Assembly (NCBI GenBank): GCA_050084515.1
Contig: CM114273.1
Location: 2,294,001 to 2,358,000 of the forward strand
Direction of reading: 5' to 3'
DNA: 64,000 bases
Source: Blasia pusilla
Taxonomy: Eukaryota; Marchantiophyta; Marchantiopsida; Blasiales
Shown: positions 46,796 to 59,439 of the stretch, one piece after another
Position numbering within the stretch: the first letter of the stretch is position 1
How the letters are laid out: each line of letters opens with the position of its first letter
Notes under the pieces: generated by a model
Databases searched by the model: none
What the model saw: the letters and a program-made list of their open reading frames with translations, nothing else
Told to the model about the DNA's origin: nothing
Position numbers and translations under genes: made by a program

Positions 46796-49700
46796 TCACC
46801 CAAAGGTGGCGATCAGAAATCTTTTGTAAATGCTCATAAACTTCGCCACAAACGCTGTTGCACGAATACAGAAGATCAGGAAGAAATGTCAGTGCGAGGG
46901 CTGACGAAAGTTTTCTCCAGATGTATTGACGCAATAAATATTCAGTCAACTACGTGACAACTCACCTTCTAGGTGGAAAATGGCTTTCTGTCCAAGCTGC
47001 ATCCGATGCTCCTGCAAAAGCAAGTCTCGAGAAGGTGAATGATCTACTTGACAGCCCAACATGATAACTCGCTAGATCATGACTTGGCAGTAAACAAGGC
47101 CAGCTATATTTGAGTCCCAAAATTGGGAAGAGCTCTTGAATTGCAGCTGTCCGAAGAAGGAGGGCAATTCAAGTGGTTGACAGTGATTCGGCAACTTAAT
47201 TCATCATATCAATGAAGCCTGGTGGTCCACTGGCAGGAAGCTGCTGCCGATAAACGATAAAGAGATTTTCTATTTAGTAGGGAATTCTCGTCTTACATAG
47301 AAAGCTGCCCAATGACAAACTTCTCGTTTGAGCTCCGAGTCCAACTTCCTCATCAGCTCCATCAATAACCTCTGGCAGATGTTGGCATAAGAAAAATACT
47401 TGGTTAATACCCCTCAGTCTTGTAGCCTAGCACAGAACACTTTATCATGGCCCAGGGATTAATCACTAATTTAATGAAACTTCTGTGCTGCCAATCATTT
47501 GGACAACCAATGAGTGTCCTTCTGGATATGTTCAAGCTGACTTCGAGCTTCTAAGTGATTAAACTCTCAAGCTTTGGTAAAAATAGTCCTCACGTGAGGG
47601 CGGTAGGAAAGAGGATAGTAACTAACCTTAAGGATGACCTCTGGAGGTATGCAATTCGTTAGCAACTCATAAAGCTTCCCTCTCACTTGAAATAGCCTAC
47701 ATAGACAAAGTTGGCATGTCAGTCGTCATTGGAACTGAATGGATTCAAGAGAGTGGTACTCGGAACAAGTCAATGAAAGCAAAGTCAAAGGGTAGATATG
47801 TCCCTTCTCCATCACCTTTTGGGGCTTTGCTCAGTGACAATGTCATTCGCAATCTCCATGACATACTGCTCCCAGTCTGTGCCCTGCACTGGCTGGTTCT
47901 CGCTAAATGGGTATCTGCTTATGAGTTCCACAACACCAGTGATTGTTATGAATCCTTGACATAGAGCTTTTAGTTTCAAATACACATACACGACATTCCT
48001 CATACCCTCGCATGATGTTCTAGAGCTACAGTAGTCAAATCATTGGACTAAACTAAAACTGCAGAAGTGTTGTGGGACGAAATAAAGGCCATTCACTAAA
48101 ATACAAGTACTGTCCATAATGATATACAGAGCAAAAGGGAAACACATAACTAGAAAGCATCCGACTCCCGGATGGATGGGTAGGTGTATGATAAAAGCAG
48201 ACAAAGAGACTGCAACTTACTGGTGGACATAGCAAGCCTCAAAAGAGAGAAGGGCCTGGCGCAAATTCCTATTGGAGTGTACAGCGATGCGAGCAGCCAA
48301 GGGTATGGGCAGTAGTACACCTTCCTGCTTGGCAACATACTGCAACACCTGTGTGATCTGGAAATGAACCAACAGAAGACACATAATTTAGACAGCACTA
48401 AGCTTCTGGTATGAACATGAAAAAGAACATTTCAGTTGACTCCTTGAAACATGTGTTTGTCCTCTAGCACAGTTCATTAAAGTTTTCTCTATTTTTTATA
48501 TTCCAGAACGTTGTGCCTAGAGTCGGAATTAAAACAAATCCCTCACGAAACCACTATCCTGAAGTAGACAGTAGAAATGTTGTAGAGAGGCGAGAAGGGG
48601 TAAACCCTCATAATTGCCTGGGCAGTTAATCTTTAGACCAGGGAGGATGAACCCTTCCGGGGACTGAAACAAACTTTTTTTAGCTCCCTTAGGCATATCT
48701 TTCATGGACTACGAATGCACTGACATGGATAATCCTACTATGAGAGAGGGTTCACATTTCAGATTTCTGTCAGGACAAACACTAACTCTCAAGGTGAAGA
48801 GGTGCATCTACATTTGCACACCAGATGGATTACGCACAACTGATCAAATGAGTAAGGTGACCAAAAAAGCTCGACCTTTTTTCTATCACCTGCACAAATA
48901 AGTGGACTAACAAAGTCTAGAAGAACCAGATTATCAAATCTTCGGAGAGATGAAGACCTATGAAACATCCATTGGCCTCTGAAGGGGTGTCAAGACAAGA
49001 AGGTGCATGTGAAGAGCCCGAACAAACAAGGGGACTAGAACAAGTTCAACCAGGAAGAAGTGGACTTACAAAGTCCAGAAATACCAGGCCATCAAATCTT
49101 TGTGCAATACTGGCGTCTTGGGATACTGCTTGCTGCCCATACCTGTCGTAAACAGTAGTCACTAGAGGCAAAAAGGAAATAAAGGACAGCTCATCTTCAG
49201 GTTCCAAGGTTTTGGGTGCTGGCATTCTTCTCTGGGTATCCAGTTCCCACAACTGGTGTGAAGTGAATGCGCAACTTCCATTGAGTACACTCAAAAGGGA
49301 GATCCTTTAGTAGTGCTCGATAGTTTCTGGAAACAGAATAGTCCAGTTGATCTAGAAGGGAGGAGACTCAAATCGAAGACACTTACACTCATTTAGTTCA
49401 AAAGTTCCAGTGCGTTTGAAGAACTGGAAGAAAAACTATGACTGCCTAGTTCCGAAAGCAGTCAGCTAGAAAAGCCACAACAAATATACCTCTTCCTTTG
49501 CTGGTGCTCTGATGCGAATATTTAGACATCTGGAGCGAATGGCCTCAATTACTTTGGATGCGCTGTTGCAGCACAGAATCAATCTGCAAGCTGTGCTGTA
49601 CTTTTCCATGGTTCGCCGAAGTGAATGCTGTGCCTCTCTTGACAGCTTATCAACCTCATTTAAGACCAGAACTGATAAATCCACACGAAGTGCCAATTCA

Positions 49701-51415
49701 GGAGCTCCAACAACACAGCAGCAGCACTGAAAATAGCTTCACAATAATAAAATGGAAACGAATAGATCTCTACAAAAACAAGCTAAAACCCGTGGCACTT
49801 ATTCCACCATGCCTGAAGACAACTTTCTCATATACCTGTGTTAAGACCCCTAAACCGATCTTCACCTCAAATGAATTCAAACCTTCATCTAAATAAGGTA
49901 CCAGTAACCAGAAAACTCCAAGAGCACGGGGACACCAAATGGAAAGACCCGGAAACCTTTAAATCCTTTGTTCCCAGCAACATCAAGGGGCCTGCTTTTG
50001 GCCATGTCTTTGATAATTTCCTGGACTACGTAACGATCTTGAAATCCTGCATCACTGGGACTGAATTCCACATGATAATTGCTTGAAACTGTCGTAAGAT
50101 CGATCTCCAGTTTCCTAGTTCCAGCCTGCGCAGTTTTGGAAATTAAAGGGTGATTATCATGTTGTAGGAACTCCTTAATATAGTAGGAATTAGACAATAC
50201 AACAGCAGACTGTAAGATGCAAAATATATGGCCAGTGACCGTCACTGCGCATGCTCTTACAAGTATGAAATAATTTTGACCTGACAACACGCTGTGTAAA
50301 TTGTTTGGATCTTATACCTCCACTTTCCAAGCCTTGTTCTCCACCTTCACCTGAAAACATGTTCATTAAAAAGAGTCAAAGGCAAAAATCAGTAAACATA
50401 CTACAGTAAGTATCTATGGTCTACACTACTACCTCGAAGTTCACTCTTTCACCAGCATATGGTACACATCTAATTACAGAAGAACAAGGAAGGGCTCGAC
50501 TCACCTCCGAAATCACTTACCTCATTTCTTCGGTAAAACCAGACTCAAATCAAATACGTACGGGTACACGCTAGAGGCACTTCTGCTGCCACATGATGAC
50601 CGGGACCCGTGAAACTCCACCTACTCTCCACACGTCTGGGGACAAAGTGGAATGAGAGATCTAGTGACGCATAATTAGAAGATCATACCTTTTCAGCACC
50701 TGGTCCGTACATTTCTCGCAAAAGAGCCATGATCAGTGTCTTCTTCCCAGCTCCTGACGGGCCATAGAACAGAAGATGAGGGCAATCTCCTTCTGCAATC
50801 TGCGAAAAAACCTTCTTCGTGAGCTCTCAAGTACCCTCAAGTCTTTCCAAAATCGGCTTCTCTTGTCTCGGTCACGAGAGCCACATCAGGCCAAGGATAA
50901 GAGAGATTGGACACAGAGATTCTTCCTTTCAATGCGCGGACTCAAGAGAATTTGTTCTGGGAAACGTGAAAAAGAAATTAACAGCAGCTTTCCCAGGAAA
51001 ATCCCAATGTGGATTTGGAAGCTTTGTTCGAGACAGAATCACTAGAAGTCACTTATCCACTCCCGATAAGTTTCGATGATTCTAACGCAAGGTGGAACGT
51101 AAATACCGAGAACTTTTACCACTGAACTTCGCAGGACCGAGGTGGAATGAGGATTGTCAATCAAGGTCTGTACATGTGGAACAGAATTGGGGCCCTAAAC
51201 GAAGACATTATTCACCACTTTGCGCTAATGAGTGAGGCTTCAAGTGGATCCTGTGGTACAATGTAAGAATGTAGCGGTAAGTTCCGGGTGAGTTCAAAAG
51301 TTCGATGACTAGGCGCGAAAAGAAGAAATACCAAATTTTGAAGGTGTTGTGCTTCCTGCACATGCACCATGACCTTGTCCAAGGTGTGAGGCCGGTACTT
51401 GTCAACCCACAACAT
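46796..51415 (-). CDS. RFC3: Replication factor C subunit 3 (RFC3/RFC38), clamp loader
   Basis: AAA+ subunit of the RFC clamp loader that opens and loads PCNA at primer-template junctions in the nucleus. Eleven exons on the minus strand join in frame: 51415-51332, 50799-50689, 50350-50318, 50125-49957, 49671-49490, 48357-48221, 47914-47816, 47696-47627, 47371-47297, 47011-46966 and 46854-46796, giving 354 residues, the length of Arabidopsis RFC3. The start MLWVDKYRPHTLDKV is the conserved N-terminus. Walker A reads FYGPSGAGKKT, the Walker B region VLNEVDKLS, the SRC motif AIRSRCLNIRI, sensor-2 region SNRNLRQALLSFEAC, and the C-terminal collar helix region CHWAAFYEHRMQLGQKAIFHLE to KRFLIATFG. 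Arg in SRC serves as the arginine finger in this family. All junctions are GT-AG. The promoter lies upstream of 51415. Confidence 0.96.
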
Positions 51416-52570
51416 CTTGCGCTTTCAGAAGTGGCAAATTCTCGAAACGTTTCCAGATTTCAGTAGCTTGGCTGTCTGGAGTAGTTTTCTCAATTTGCTC
51501 TGCCCTAGAGGAACCTCACACACCTCCAACACTTCGAGTAAATTTGCTGCTTACTACCCCTTGCTACTTACGAGACCGCATTGTAGCCCATTCTTCTCTA
51601 TGCCCCTCATTCATGCTATTTCACTTAAACCCTGACAGCTCTCCGTCTCCAATTGCTCGCGCGTTGCTCTCGGCTACTCGGCAGTGGCCCAAGCTCTCGG
51701 ACTGGCGCACATCCGAGCCGCAATTGTGCTACGGACCTCACAACTCGCCAGGACCCCTTCAAATCTTACGACTCCGTTCCAAAACCCTTCTTCAAATACT
51801 CCAACACAGTCATTGAACTCACGGTCGAATCCTTCACCGATTCGTCCAGCCGTAAGATACAAGTGCTCCAGACTACCATCTCCTTCCTCCTCCGAACTCC
51901 ACTCATATCATCACCTCCCGGACGCTTCAAAACTGAGCAAATTCAAGAAATTCTTTCATTCATTCATTCACTACAAATCTGACGCTGTACGCCCTTCTCG
52001 GGTGAAATTCACTTCGCAAACGATACCTAAAACTCAGAGAAAGCAGCGGATCCTGATCCAACACAATTGGAGTTCCTAAGATTGTGGTGGAACCGATCAT
52101 CCATCCGCAAATACAGAAGAGCGGCAACAATCTGCACCGCAATCTCTGCTCTCCCTGTGAGCGAGCACAAGAGAGAGGAGGGAAGAGCGGGAGGGAGAAG
52201 GCAGAATCGTAAGTCGCGTCGCGCAGAGAGAGTCACATGAAGGCGCAGAACGCGACGAGTCGCGACACAGAGAGAGAGAGAGAGGAGGAGGGAGAAATAT
52301 GAAGTCGCAGAACGCGTTGAATCGCGACGTCGCGGAGAAGGGGAAAGACAGACAGACAGCAGAGAGAGGGAGAAAGAAGCAGTGGAGCGCGGGTCGCGAC
52401 GGGATGATATAGGGAGAGGACAGAACGTGACGAGTCGCAACTCAGAGGAGGCGACGTCTCAGAGTAAGGGAATTGGCGGGAAAATATATTGTACCAGAAT
52501 GATTCGGAAAGCATTTCGATGGTTGCTTTCAAATATAAGAGCGGAAATAGAAGCCGATTTCCTTTTAATT
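51416..52570. promoter_or_regulatory. Upstream region of RFC3, with GA-rich degenerate repeats at 52200-52460
   Basis: The first 600 bases are CT-rich with overlapping Ser/Pro-rich frames on the plus strand (51653-52079) that could be a divergent first exon but show no family motif. At 52200-52460 the words CAGAACGCGACGAGTCGCGAC, GCAGAACGCGTTGAATCGCG and CAGAACGTGACGAGTCGC recur among GAGAGA runs, an irregular GC/GA minisatellite. Confidence 0.45.
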
Positions 52571-52574
52571 TTAA

Positions 52575-53240
52575 TATAAAATAAATTTCAAAAGAGAGTA
52601 AAGAAAAGAGGAAAGGAGGGGAAAATGCAAAAAGAATTTGGACCTGGTTTTGGTTTTTTCAACCAAAATTCAAGATATATGGCATGTTAAAACATACTAA
52701 TTCGGAGAAGCACTAATAGAAGAAAATGGAAGAAACACTAAATGAATAGCATTCACACGAGAAACTAGAGCATAGCTATGGAGAGCAGAAAAATTACTAA
52801 AACTGAAATTTTTTTAACTAATATTAATACGGAGTGAATCCAAATGTTTTTGTTACGACTCCCATCTCTTTTCATATTTTACGGTTGGCTTATATCTCTA
52901 TTCACATCTGACGGTTGAGAAGTTACATGCAGAATAACTTGTTTGCATGTGCACTCGGAACCGACTAGTAGTAGGGGCCGTAACAAGTCAATTACATGAC
53001 TTATAGTTTGAATTTTTTTATATGAACATTAGGGTTTGATCATATGTGAATGGACGACAAGATGAGTGACCTTGTCGACGTCTCATCTTCAATGGTTATG
53101 TACGTTGTCATGCCTTTGAGATGCATAGACAAAAACAAGAGGTAACAATCCATTAAGAAGGACTACAAAAAGGGGCGAGTTGATAATTTTTGAATAAGAT
53201 GAGTACCTATATTTAGAAAAATATCAAAAACATGCTCCAA
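52575..53240 (-). mobile_element. 3' end relic of a Utopia-like element (copy 4)
   Basis: 52575-52640 resembles the 3' end of copy 1 (about 17145-17230; CAAAAGAGA-AAAGAAA and AATGCAAAAAGAA words). 53040-53240 resembles copy 1 at about 17310-17520 (GTGAATGGACGAC-AGA-GAG, TGAGATGCAT, GAAGGACTAC-AAA-GGGGC, TTCAGGAAA-TATCAAAA-type). The stretch between is diverged. The relic ends abruptly where Ty3/gypsy text begins. Confidence 0.7.
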
Positions 53241-53244
53241 TCCG

Positions 53245-54530
53245 TATGTAATTGGAATGGGCAATCCTTAATCGGTCTCTGTAAAATGAGTGAGGACGTT
53301 AACCTGTTCTTGAGCTCCTGAAATGCTCGCTCTTGATCATCTACCCATAACCAAACTTGATCAAGTCTCGTCAACAAGGTCAAAGACTTCACGATCGCAC
53401 TAAAATCCTTGACATACCGTCAATAGAAGTTCTCCAGTCCTAGAAACGCTCGGATTCGACTCACATCAATAGGGCGTGGAATCTACGCAATAGCCTCCAC
53501 CTTCGTCTGCTGAACACCTAACCCTTTTGGGTATATGGTGTGTCCCAAGTACTCAATCTTCTCCTGAAAGAATCTACACTTACCTGGATGTAACTTCAGT
53601 CCATGTAACTGCAATCGCAGAAACACCTCCTCCAAGTGTCGCTCATGCTCCTAAACCGTAGAACTGAAGATAAGAATATCATTTATATAACACCGCATAA
53701 AATCCAAGCCATCCAGAATCCTATCCATCACTCTCTGAAACTCCACAGGCAAGTGCTTCAACCCAACTAATAAGAACCGCCACTAATACAAACAATCTCT
53801 CCTGAACCAATCTATCCCCCAGAATGTTGTCTTCTCCTTGTCCTCCAACCTGATAAGAAGATGATGATAGCCATCATGGAGATCTAAAGTACTGAAGATC
53901 TTTGCATGCCCTACTGCATCAAAGATCTCCTCAGGAGTACGCATGGCATATCGATCTGACTTCGTCTGTCGGTTGATAAGTCGGTAATCCCCGCATATCT
54001 GTCCAGTTGCCATACATATCCTTCTTTGTGAGCATGACTATGGCAGATGCATACTCCCCATGTGATAAATCCACAAGTCTTGCCTATAACAAAATCTTGA
54101 CTCTTGCTCTAAATCAAGGCTCATTCCATAACAAAATTCTTCTAGGATTGACGAAAGATCGGCGTATCACTAGCCAACTCAATCTGTACCTTGGGACCCT
54201 TCAGCATACCCAAGTCTCTCATACTGAAGGAAAAACAACTGCACGACGTCCCAGGAAGTCCATATGGGATGATGGGAAGCTCACCAATGTAGGTAAGGTT
54301 GTCCTCAACTCCTCCACCCTATTGGCTATCGCCAATGGTGGTCTATCATCCCGTGTCACCACCTGAGATCCACGCCCTGAGCCCCAAATAGCATCCACTA
54401 TGAGATGTGGTGCTCTCTGAACTCCATCATATGCTCGACTCAATACCTTTGATGGTATCAGGTTCGTCCACCACGACCATGGATGGTGGGCGCATGATCT
54501 AACTCTCATTGCATCTAACAACACAGTAGG
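53245..54530 (-). mobile_element. Ty3/gypsy retrotransposon fragment: pre-RT, reverse transcriptase, start of RNase H
   Basis: Reading the minus strand from 54530, the SDTPIFR-type linker is near 54175. Then come GDYRLINRQTKSDRYAMRTP, IFSTLDLHDGYHH, MRCYINDILIFS (usual YxDD becomes YIND), HPGKCRFFQEKIEYLGH, and a degenerate connection/RNase H start to about 53290. Several stops and frameshifts interrupt it. No LTR, integrase or gag was identified, so it is an internal fragment. Confidence 0.88.
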
Positions 54531-55415
54531 TCATAACTAGGACCTCACATGATGCATACTTGTCATAAAAAATTCACGAGTGTCTCCCAACAACGGCACT
54601 TTCTCCAAAATATAGGCTTGAGAACATGTTTGACTCTCATGCAAGTGTCGCACTACTCGTAGCATCTCCCAAAACATCCCTCACCTCAAATCCTGCAATC
54701 CAAACCCTCAGCTAGTTGATGAATGACCCTAACATGGCCATCCAACAATATGTTGATATCCCCATACTACAGATACCAGAAACAACTCAGAATACCTCTC
54801 GACCAATCTTGCCACGTGACGTAATGATACTCGCAGAGCCGCCATTAGACTAGTTACAACTCAAATAGCCTCATGGAACTCATCAAAAGGGAAGATATAA
54901 TGTCGAAGGTCCACCCTCCCATGATGGATTTCCCATCCCTCCCACTAGCCATAACTGTGCGCTAAAACTTTGGAAAGGTCCACATCCAAAAGTAGAGAGT
55001 AACATACATGTTAAGGGTATCATTATTGTGCCATTTTTGAGAGGTTGCACACAGATCCATTTTCTAGCCCGCTTGGATCCCACATGGCATGCACCTTGCC
55101 CACTTCAGCTTCCACTAAGCGTGTACCTAGGGGATATCACTGAAGGAAAAGTGGACAACAAAGTACATCAAACTCAAGCGTATTTTTAATTACTAACGGA
55201 ATTGTTTTTGGAATATCGTCAAACTTACACAAGGGAGGGGGAAATTAAAATATGAAGTCAATGCAAGCAAGGCCCTCCAAAAAATGGGGGAAAAAAATTA
55301 GACTTTGGTCGAAGCTTGCAAGGGGCTATGCAATTCCAAAGAAAATATGAATAATAGAATAGAAAAATATTGAAATTAGTATATTATGGGCTTGTTTCCG
55401 GTAATTCCCTCCTCC
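54531..55415. other. Flank of the Ty3/gypsy fragment, unassigned
   Basis: May be further retroelement DNA (upstream polyprotein part in the minus orientation), but no gag, protease or zinc-knuckle motif could be read. No gene is called. Confidence 0.35.
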
Positions 55416-55419
55416 ACTT

Positions 55420-56035
55420 GACTTCAAGGTAATGTTGCCACATTTAGGATCATTTTTGGGGATTCACTTGGATTATTTTACTTTTCTCCTTCATCTCTGG
55501 CGAAATTTTGTTTCCACCATTGGAATGGAGTGGAACTTGGGGATCTTGGTCCTAATAATGTAATCTCCCACGTGGACGGTTTGGATTTTCTAATATTGAC
55601 TCCAAGATGTAATTACAAACCCAAGATCATATTTATGGTCTTCCATTTTTAATTCAATCTTTAGGTGAGCACTTGAAAATTTTTTTTCCTCCCTGCGTTG
55701 CAAAAGCATTGGGGCATCATTTCACAAAGTTTCATGATTTTTGAGCTTGTCACTAAAAATCAAGGCCAAGAAAGGAAGGAGATAGTGGAAGAAGAGGGCT
55801 TGAAGTGAGGATTCACGTAGCTTTCTTTTACTATTCTCCTTCATTTTGGGCCAAGATTTGTTTCCACCATTGGATTTGAAGGAAACTTGGTAGGCTTGGT
55901 CTTGGTAACGTAATCTCACACTTGGACGACTTGAATTTTCAATAGTTTTATTCCAAGATATAACTAAAAATCCAATATCATATTTGTGGTCTTCCATTTT
56001 AATTCAATGTTTCGGTAGGCACTTAGAGAGTGCCC
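55420..56035. repeat. Direct repeat, about 350-bp period, two diverged copies
   Basis: TTTCCACCATTGGA is at 55511 and 55861, and the same order of words follows in both: GGAACTTGG, CTTGGTC, GTAATCTC, TGGACG-TT, TTCCAAGAT, ATCATATTT-TGGTCTTCCATTT, AATTCAAT-TTT-GGT. Copies are about 75-80 percent identical. It could be an old LTR pair or a tandem duplication. Confidence 0.8.
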
Positions 56036-57780
56036 ACCTGTAATAATTTGTAATAGATGTTAAATACTTATGCTTCACATGGTTTTTTGGATTATTTAAA
56101 AAAGAAAAATAAAAAGGAAGGGTTAAATAGGGGGAAAAAAAACCAATAAGTTATTGAAGGGTATTTTTTATAGGCATATTTTAATTAAGCCGACTAAAAT
56201 AGGAAGGGTCAAATAGGGGCCTAGCTGCACGTGGTATATGGGGCATATGTACTATGACATCCTTGAGGTCTATTCTGGCACGTAACCCACACATCCGCTC
56301 GGTCCTTGCCTAGTACCCTTAATCCGAGCCCGAAATTGTTCTCGCATCTTGAACCCTTTTGGGCAACCCATGTCCTAGAACAACCCGTGTGGGAGATCAG
56401 TTTAGCATGTCTATGGATATATTTGACTTTTCTAGACATGTCCGTCCCATGGACAAAGAAGTCCATTTCCATCCAACCATACATTTGTGTGTGTGATTTG
56501 TTAGAATGAATGGGACAAGACATACATAGCTTCTTTGAGGCCTATGAGGCTTCTAATCAACATTGGTAAGTAGTTGTCCTTGAATGATGATATTATAATG
56601 ATTGCGATATTGGTTACAATGCAAATCGTATGCTCTTGTTTTGGTTATGGTTGTTCACATTTTTTTTTTGGACAAGGGACCTTGTCCAAAAGCAAAATCC
56701 GATTTTTTTCGATGTTTCCATCCCTTTCGATAGAAGTAAATAGGGACATCCTCAGGCCTTTCCTATGGGTTTATTTTGGACAAAGTGTTTTTGTTGTTTA
56801 TTTGGACTTGGAATACCCTCATTGAAGCATGTTGTAATCAGATTTATACATGTACTTTCACATTGCATTCTACATCCTGTGAAGGACCTAGATGAGATTC
56901 AATCATATTTCCATGAGGATTTCTAGGTTAGATGGCAAGTTAGAGGGTAAGCTCAATCACCACATGATGATGAAAGGGAGATTTGTAGAATGTGCGTAAG
57001 ACCTTGTTGAATCGGTAATTTTCCTCTATCGCCTCATCTAATTTCGGGAGGATCTTGCGCCTAGGGGATTTATAACTCCTTGAATTTTCTTTTCTTGAAG
57101 TTGAAACTCATCCTAACATAGAAGATTGGGATTAGGAATAGACATCGGGTTTTTTCCTATTCTATTGGGATCTCTTTCTAAATCTAATTTAAATCTGAAA
57201 TATGAAGAAATGATGCCCTTTCAAATGAAAAAAAAAAGACATTTCAAGCAAAAATCTGGAGTAAGTATAAAAAAATATTTCAATAAAATAAAATTCTTCG
57301 TATTAATATCCTGGGCATCACGCATGTACCTTAGTAGTGTCAATTATAAAAGAGACTTGAAAGGAAAATTTCTTTTTCCCCATCCCCTCTTAATCTTTCT
57401 TATTATTTGCATTAACCCCACCCGTTTGTTAAACTCCCAAATGTTGACACGTGTCCACCATGCCTCATGTTTAATTCTCCAATTCCGAGTTAACATGGTT
57501 GGCTGGGGTACGATTTTTTGCTTAATTTGTTGCCTCTAACATGTGTGATGTTATTATTCGTTATCAGTAAAAAAGATTTACGGCTGGCTAATTTTAGTGG
57601 GCTGGATTGGTTCCACCATTTTTTTGGGGGCTAACTCTGACTCCGCCGTTTTACGCAGCCTCTGTTTGAGGTGCCACGTGTTTTTTCCTCAACCGCAGAC
57701 CTAAAGAGGTCCATTTGGAAAGGAACTATTTACAGGATTCCGCAAAAGGCCCATTCCACTTCCTTTCATTTGTCTATGTT
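56036..57780. other. Gene-free region
   Basis: AT-rich spacer. No exon or RNA gene is supported. 56220-56520 is of more mixed composition with overlapping frames on both strands and could be repeat DNA. 57560-57720 is slightly GC-richer (GCCACGTG word near 57672). Confidence 0.4.
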
Positions 57781-57784
57781 TCTT

Positions 57785-57876
57785 TAGAGGGTTCTTCATT
57801 GGTAGAGTGCAGGGGCGCTTGTATGGTTTTTAGAGGGTTCTTCATTGGTAGAGTGCAGGGGTGTTTGCATGGCCCT
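57785..57876 (+). repeat. 46-bp tandem duplication
   Basis: TAGAGGGTTCTTCATTGGTA starts at 57785 and 57831 and continues with GAGTGCAGGGG-G-TTG-ATGG in both copies. A third start (TAGAGGGTGAATCTAGAGGG) follows at about 57875 and diverges. Confidence 0.92.
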
Positions 57877-57944
57877 AGAGGGTGAATCTAGAGGGCAGAT
57901 GAGATAGGTTATATTGTCATTCAAGCAAGAAATTTTTTTTTTGT

Positions 57945-58820
57945 GTCGAAGATTTTTAACACAAGAGTCCTACCTCTTGACGGATGTACTTACCTTGCTA
58001 ATTGGAATGTGCAAGGTAACATTCAAGGCTACATCCATCAATCCAGTAAGTTCTCTTTGATAGATAGCTTAGTCCATACTTTCACAGCAGAAAGTGAAAA
58101 ATGACCTAGACTGCTTCCTATTCCTACCATCTATTACTTGAGCTTGCTGAATGTGAATGTCCAGGGTATAAGCTAGAGACCATGACGACTCGAGTCACAG
58201 GAAGGAAGTCCAGAATTGGAAAAGGGAAAAAGATCCTTGGGGTTCAGGGTTCAGGAAAGTCCTCAGTTCAAGCGAATCAAAGAACAGGATAGCAAAGTGA
58301 ACCTCTTTGCCAGATCACCAAGAGAAAAGCACTTTGCCCTGCACAAGGACGAAAGAAGTGCGACAAATCCAGAACTTGAAGAAGAAGTGCCAAAGCCCCT
58401 TCCGAAGACGGAAGTACATACAACGAGTGCCAAAGCACGGTTCACCTCATATAGCACAGACTTGTGTGTTAGGCTCGATGATAAAGCGTCGTCCTATGAG
58501 GAGAGAGATGGATACTATCCAAATCCGCTCCTCCTGGATGAGGAGGATATGGAGTTATTCAACTCTGGAGTAGTGGATTTAGAGACATACAATTTTCATA
58601 TGTATGCTTCCAAGGAAGTTAGTGCAAAGAAAACAAGACAAAGAAGCGCCCGGCTACAGCCATACCAGAACCTTTGAGTGATGATTCTACTGAAGAACGT
58701 CACACTTGTCACATGAGCACTTATCCGAGCTCAAATGAGGCAAGTTCGATCTTTGCCTATCCTGACTACCTCCAATCTGAGTTGTACAATGACTACTCAT
58801 CTGATTCTACTCTTTGCTAA
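57945..58820 (+). pseudogene. Unrecognised protein relic
   Basis: Protein-like text runs through two or three frames: LDGCTYLANWNVQGNIQGYI at about 57970-58030, a 150-codon open frame at 58216-58677 (LGFRVQESPQFKRIK, HFALHKDERSATNPELEEE, LLLDEEDMELFNSGVVDLE), then after a shift near 58655 SDDSTEERHTCHMSTYP and YPDYLQSELYNDYSSDSTLC to a TAA at 58818-58820. It is charged, Ser-rich and has no clear ATG. The frame breaks suggest a decayed retroelement or viral-type polyprotein piece, but no domain could be named. Confidence 0.4.
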
Positions 58821-58906
58821 TGCTAATAGGATCATACTCTTACTTTGTAAGCTCACCTTTTTCGGGGCAGATATAAAATCTTGAAATCTTCCCTGATGGG
58901 TTTTTG

Positions 58907-58948
58907 CACTCCCATGTGTATACTCTCTTGAGTGTACACATGGAAGTG
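58907..58948. repeat. Hairpin, 19-nt arms
   Basis: 58907-58925 and 58930-58948 are reverse complements with two mismatches around a TCTT loop (CACTCCCATGTGTATACTC against GAGTGTACACATGGAAGTG). CA/TG-rich text continues to about 58985. Confidence 0.8.
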
Positions 58949-58949
58949 T

Positions 58950-59430
58950 GTTCATACACACACAATGAAATGTATGTGTGTATAAACATACTCCCCATCT
59001 GGGTAGATGGTCTATCCTACTTTTCTGAACTCAATCTACTGCTAGATCAAAATTCTGATCACATAATAGGAAAGCTCAAGAATGTGTGCAATCTGATTGC
59101 TAACTGTGAGGGAAAAATATACATGAGAATGGATATTGTGAGTCTCTGCCTCTCATCATTCACAGGGTTTCCCCCGGCCCCAACTCGAATTCTTTGGAAG
59201 ATTTGAGTTCTTCCTCACTCTCTCTAATAGAATCAGGGATGCATCAATGCCTTAAACGCAACCCTCCTCTCTTTCGGTTCGAGCAAGGTCGGGCTTCGAG
59301 TGAAGCTCAAGGTGCTGCGCCTCTCTCCTGCATCCCTCTCCTGACCCAATAACGCCCTACTCTCCTACATCCCCGCACTCTACCCTCTCTACCCCGCACA
59401 ATCCCCTGCTCCGCGCTCACTTCTCTATTG
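58950..59430. other. Spacer
   Basis: A 100-codon open frame at 58904-59206 has no motif and overlaps the hairpin. It reads RMDIVSLCLSSFTGFPPAP at its end and could be retroelement debris. 59230-59430 is C-rich. Confidence 0.35.
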
Positions 59431-59439
59431 CGATCAGAC

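Noticed and set aside
52027-52532. Minus-strand Ser/Leu/Arg-rich frames upstream of RFC3
   Set aside because: They follow the GA-rich degenerate repeat and show no domain or splice logic.
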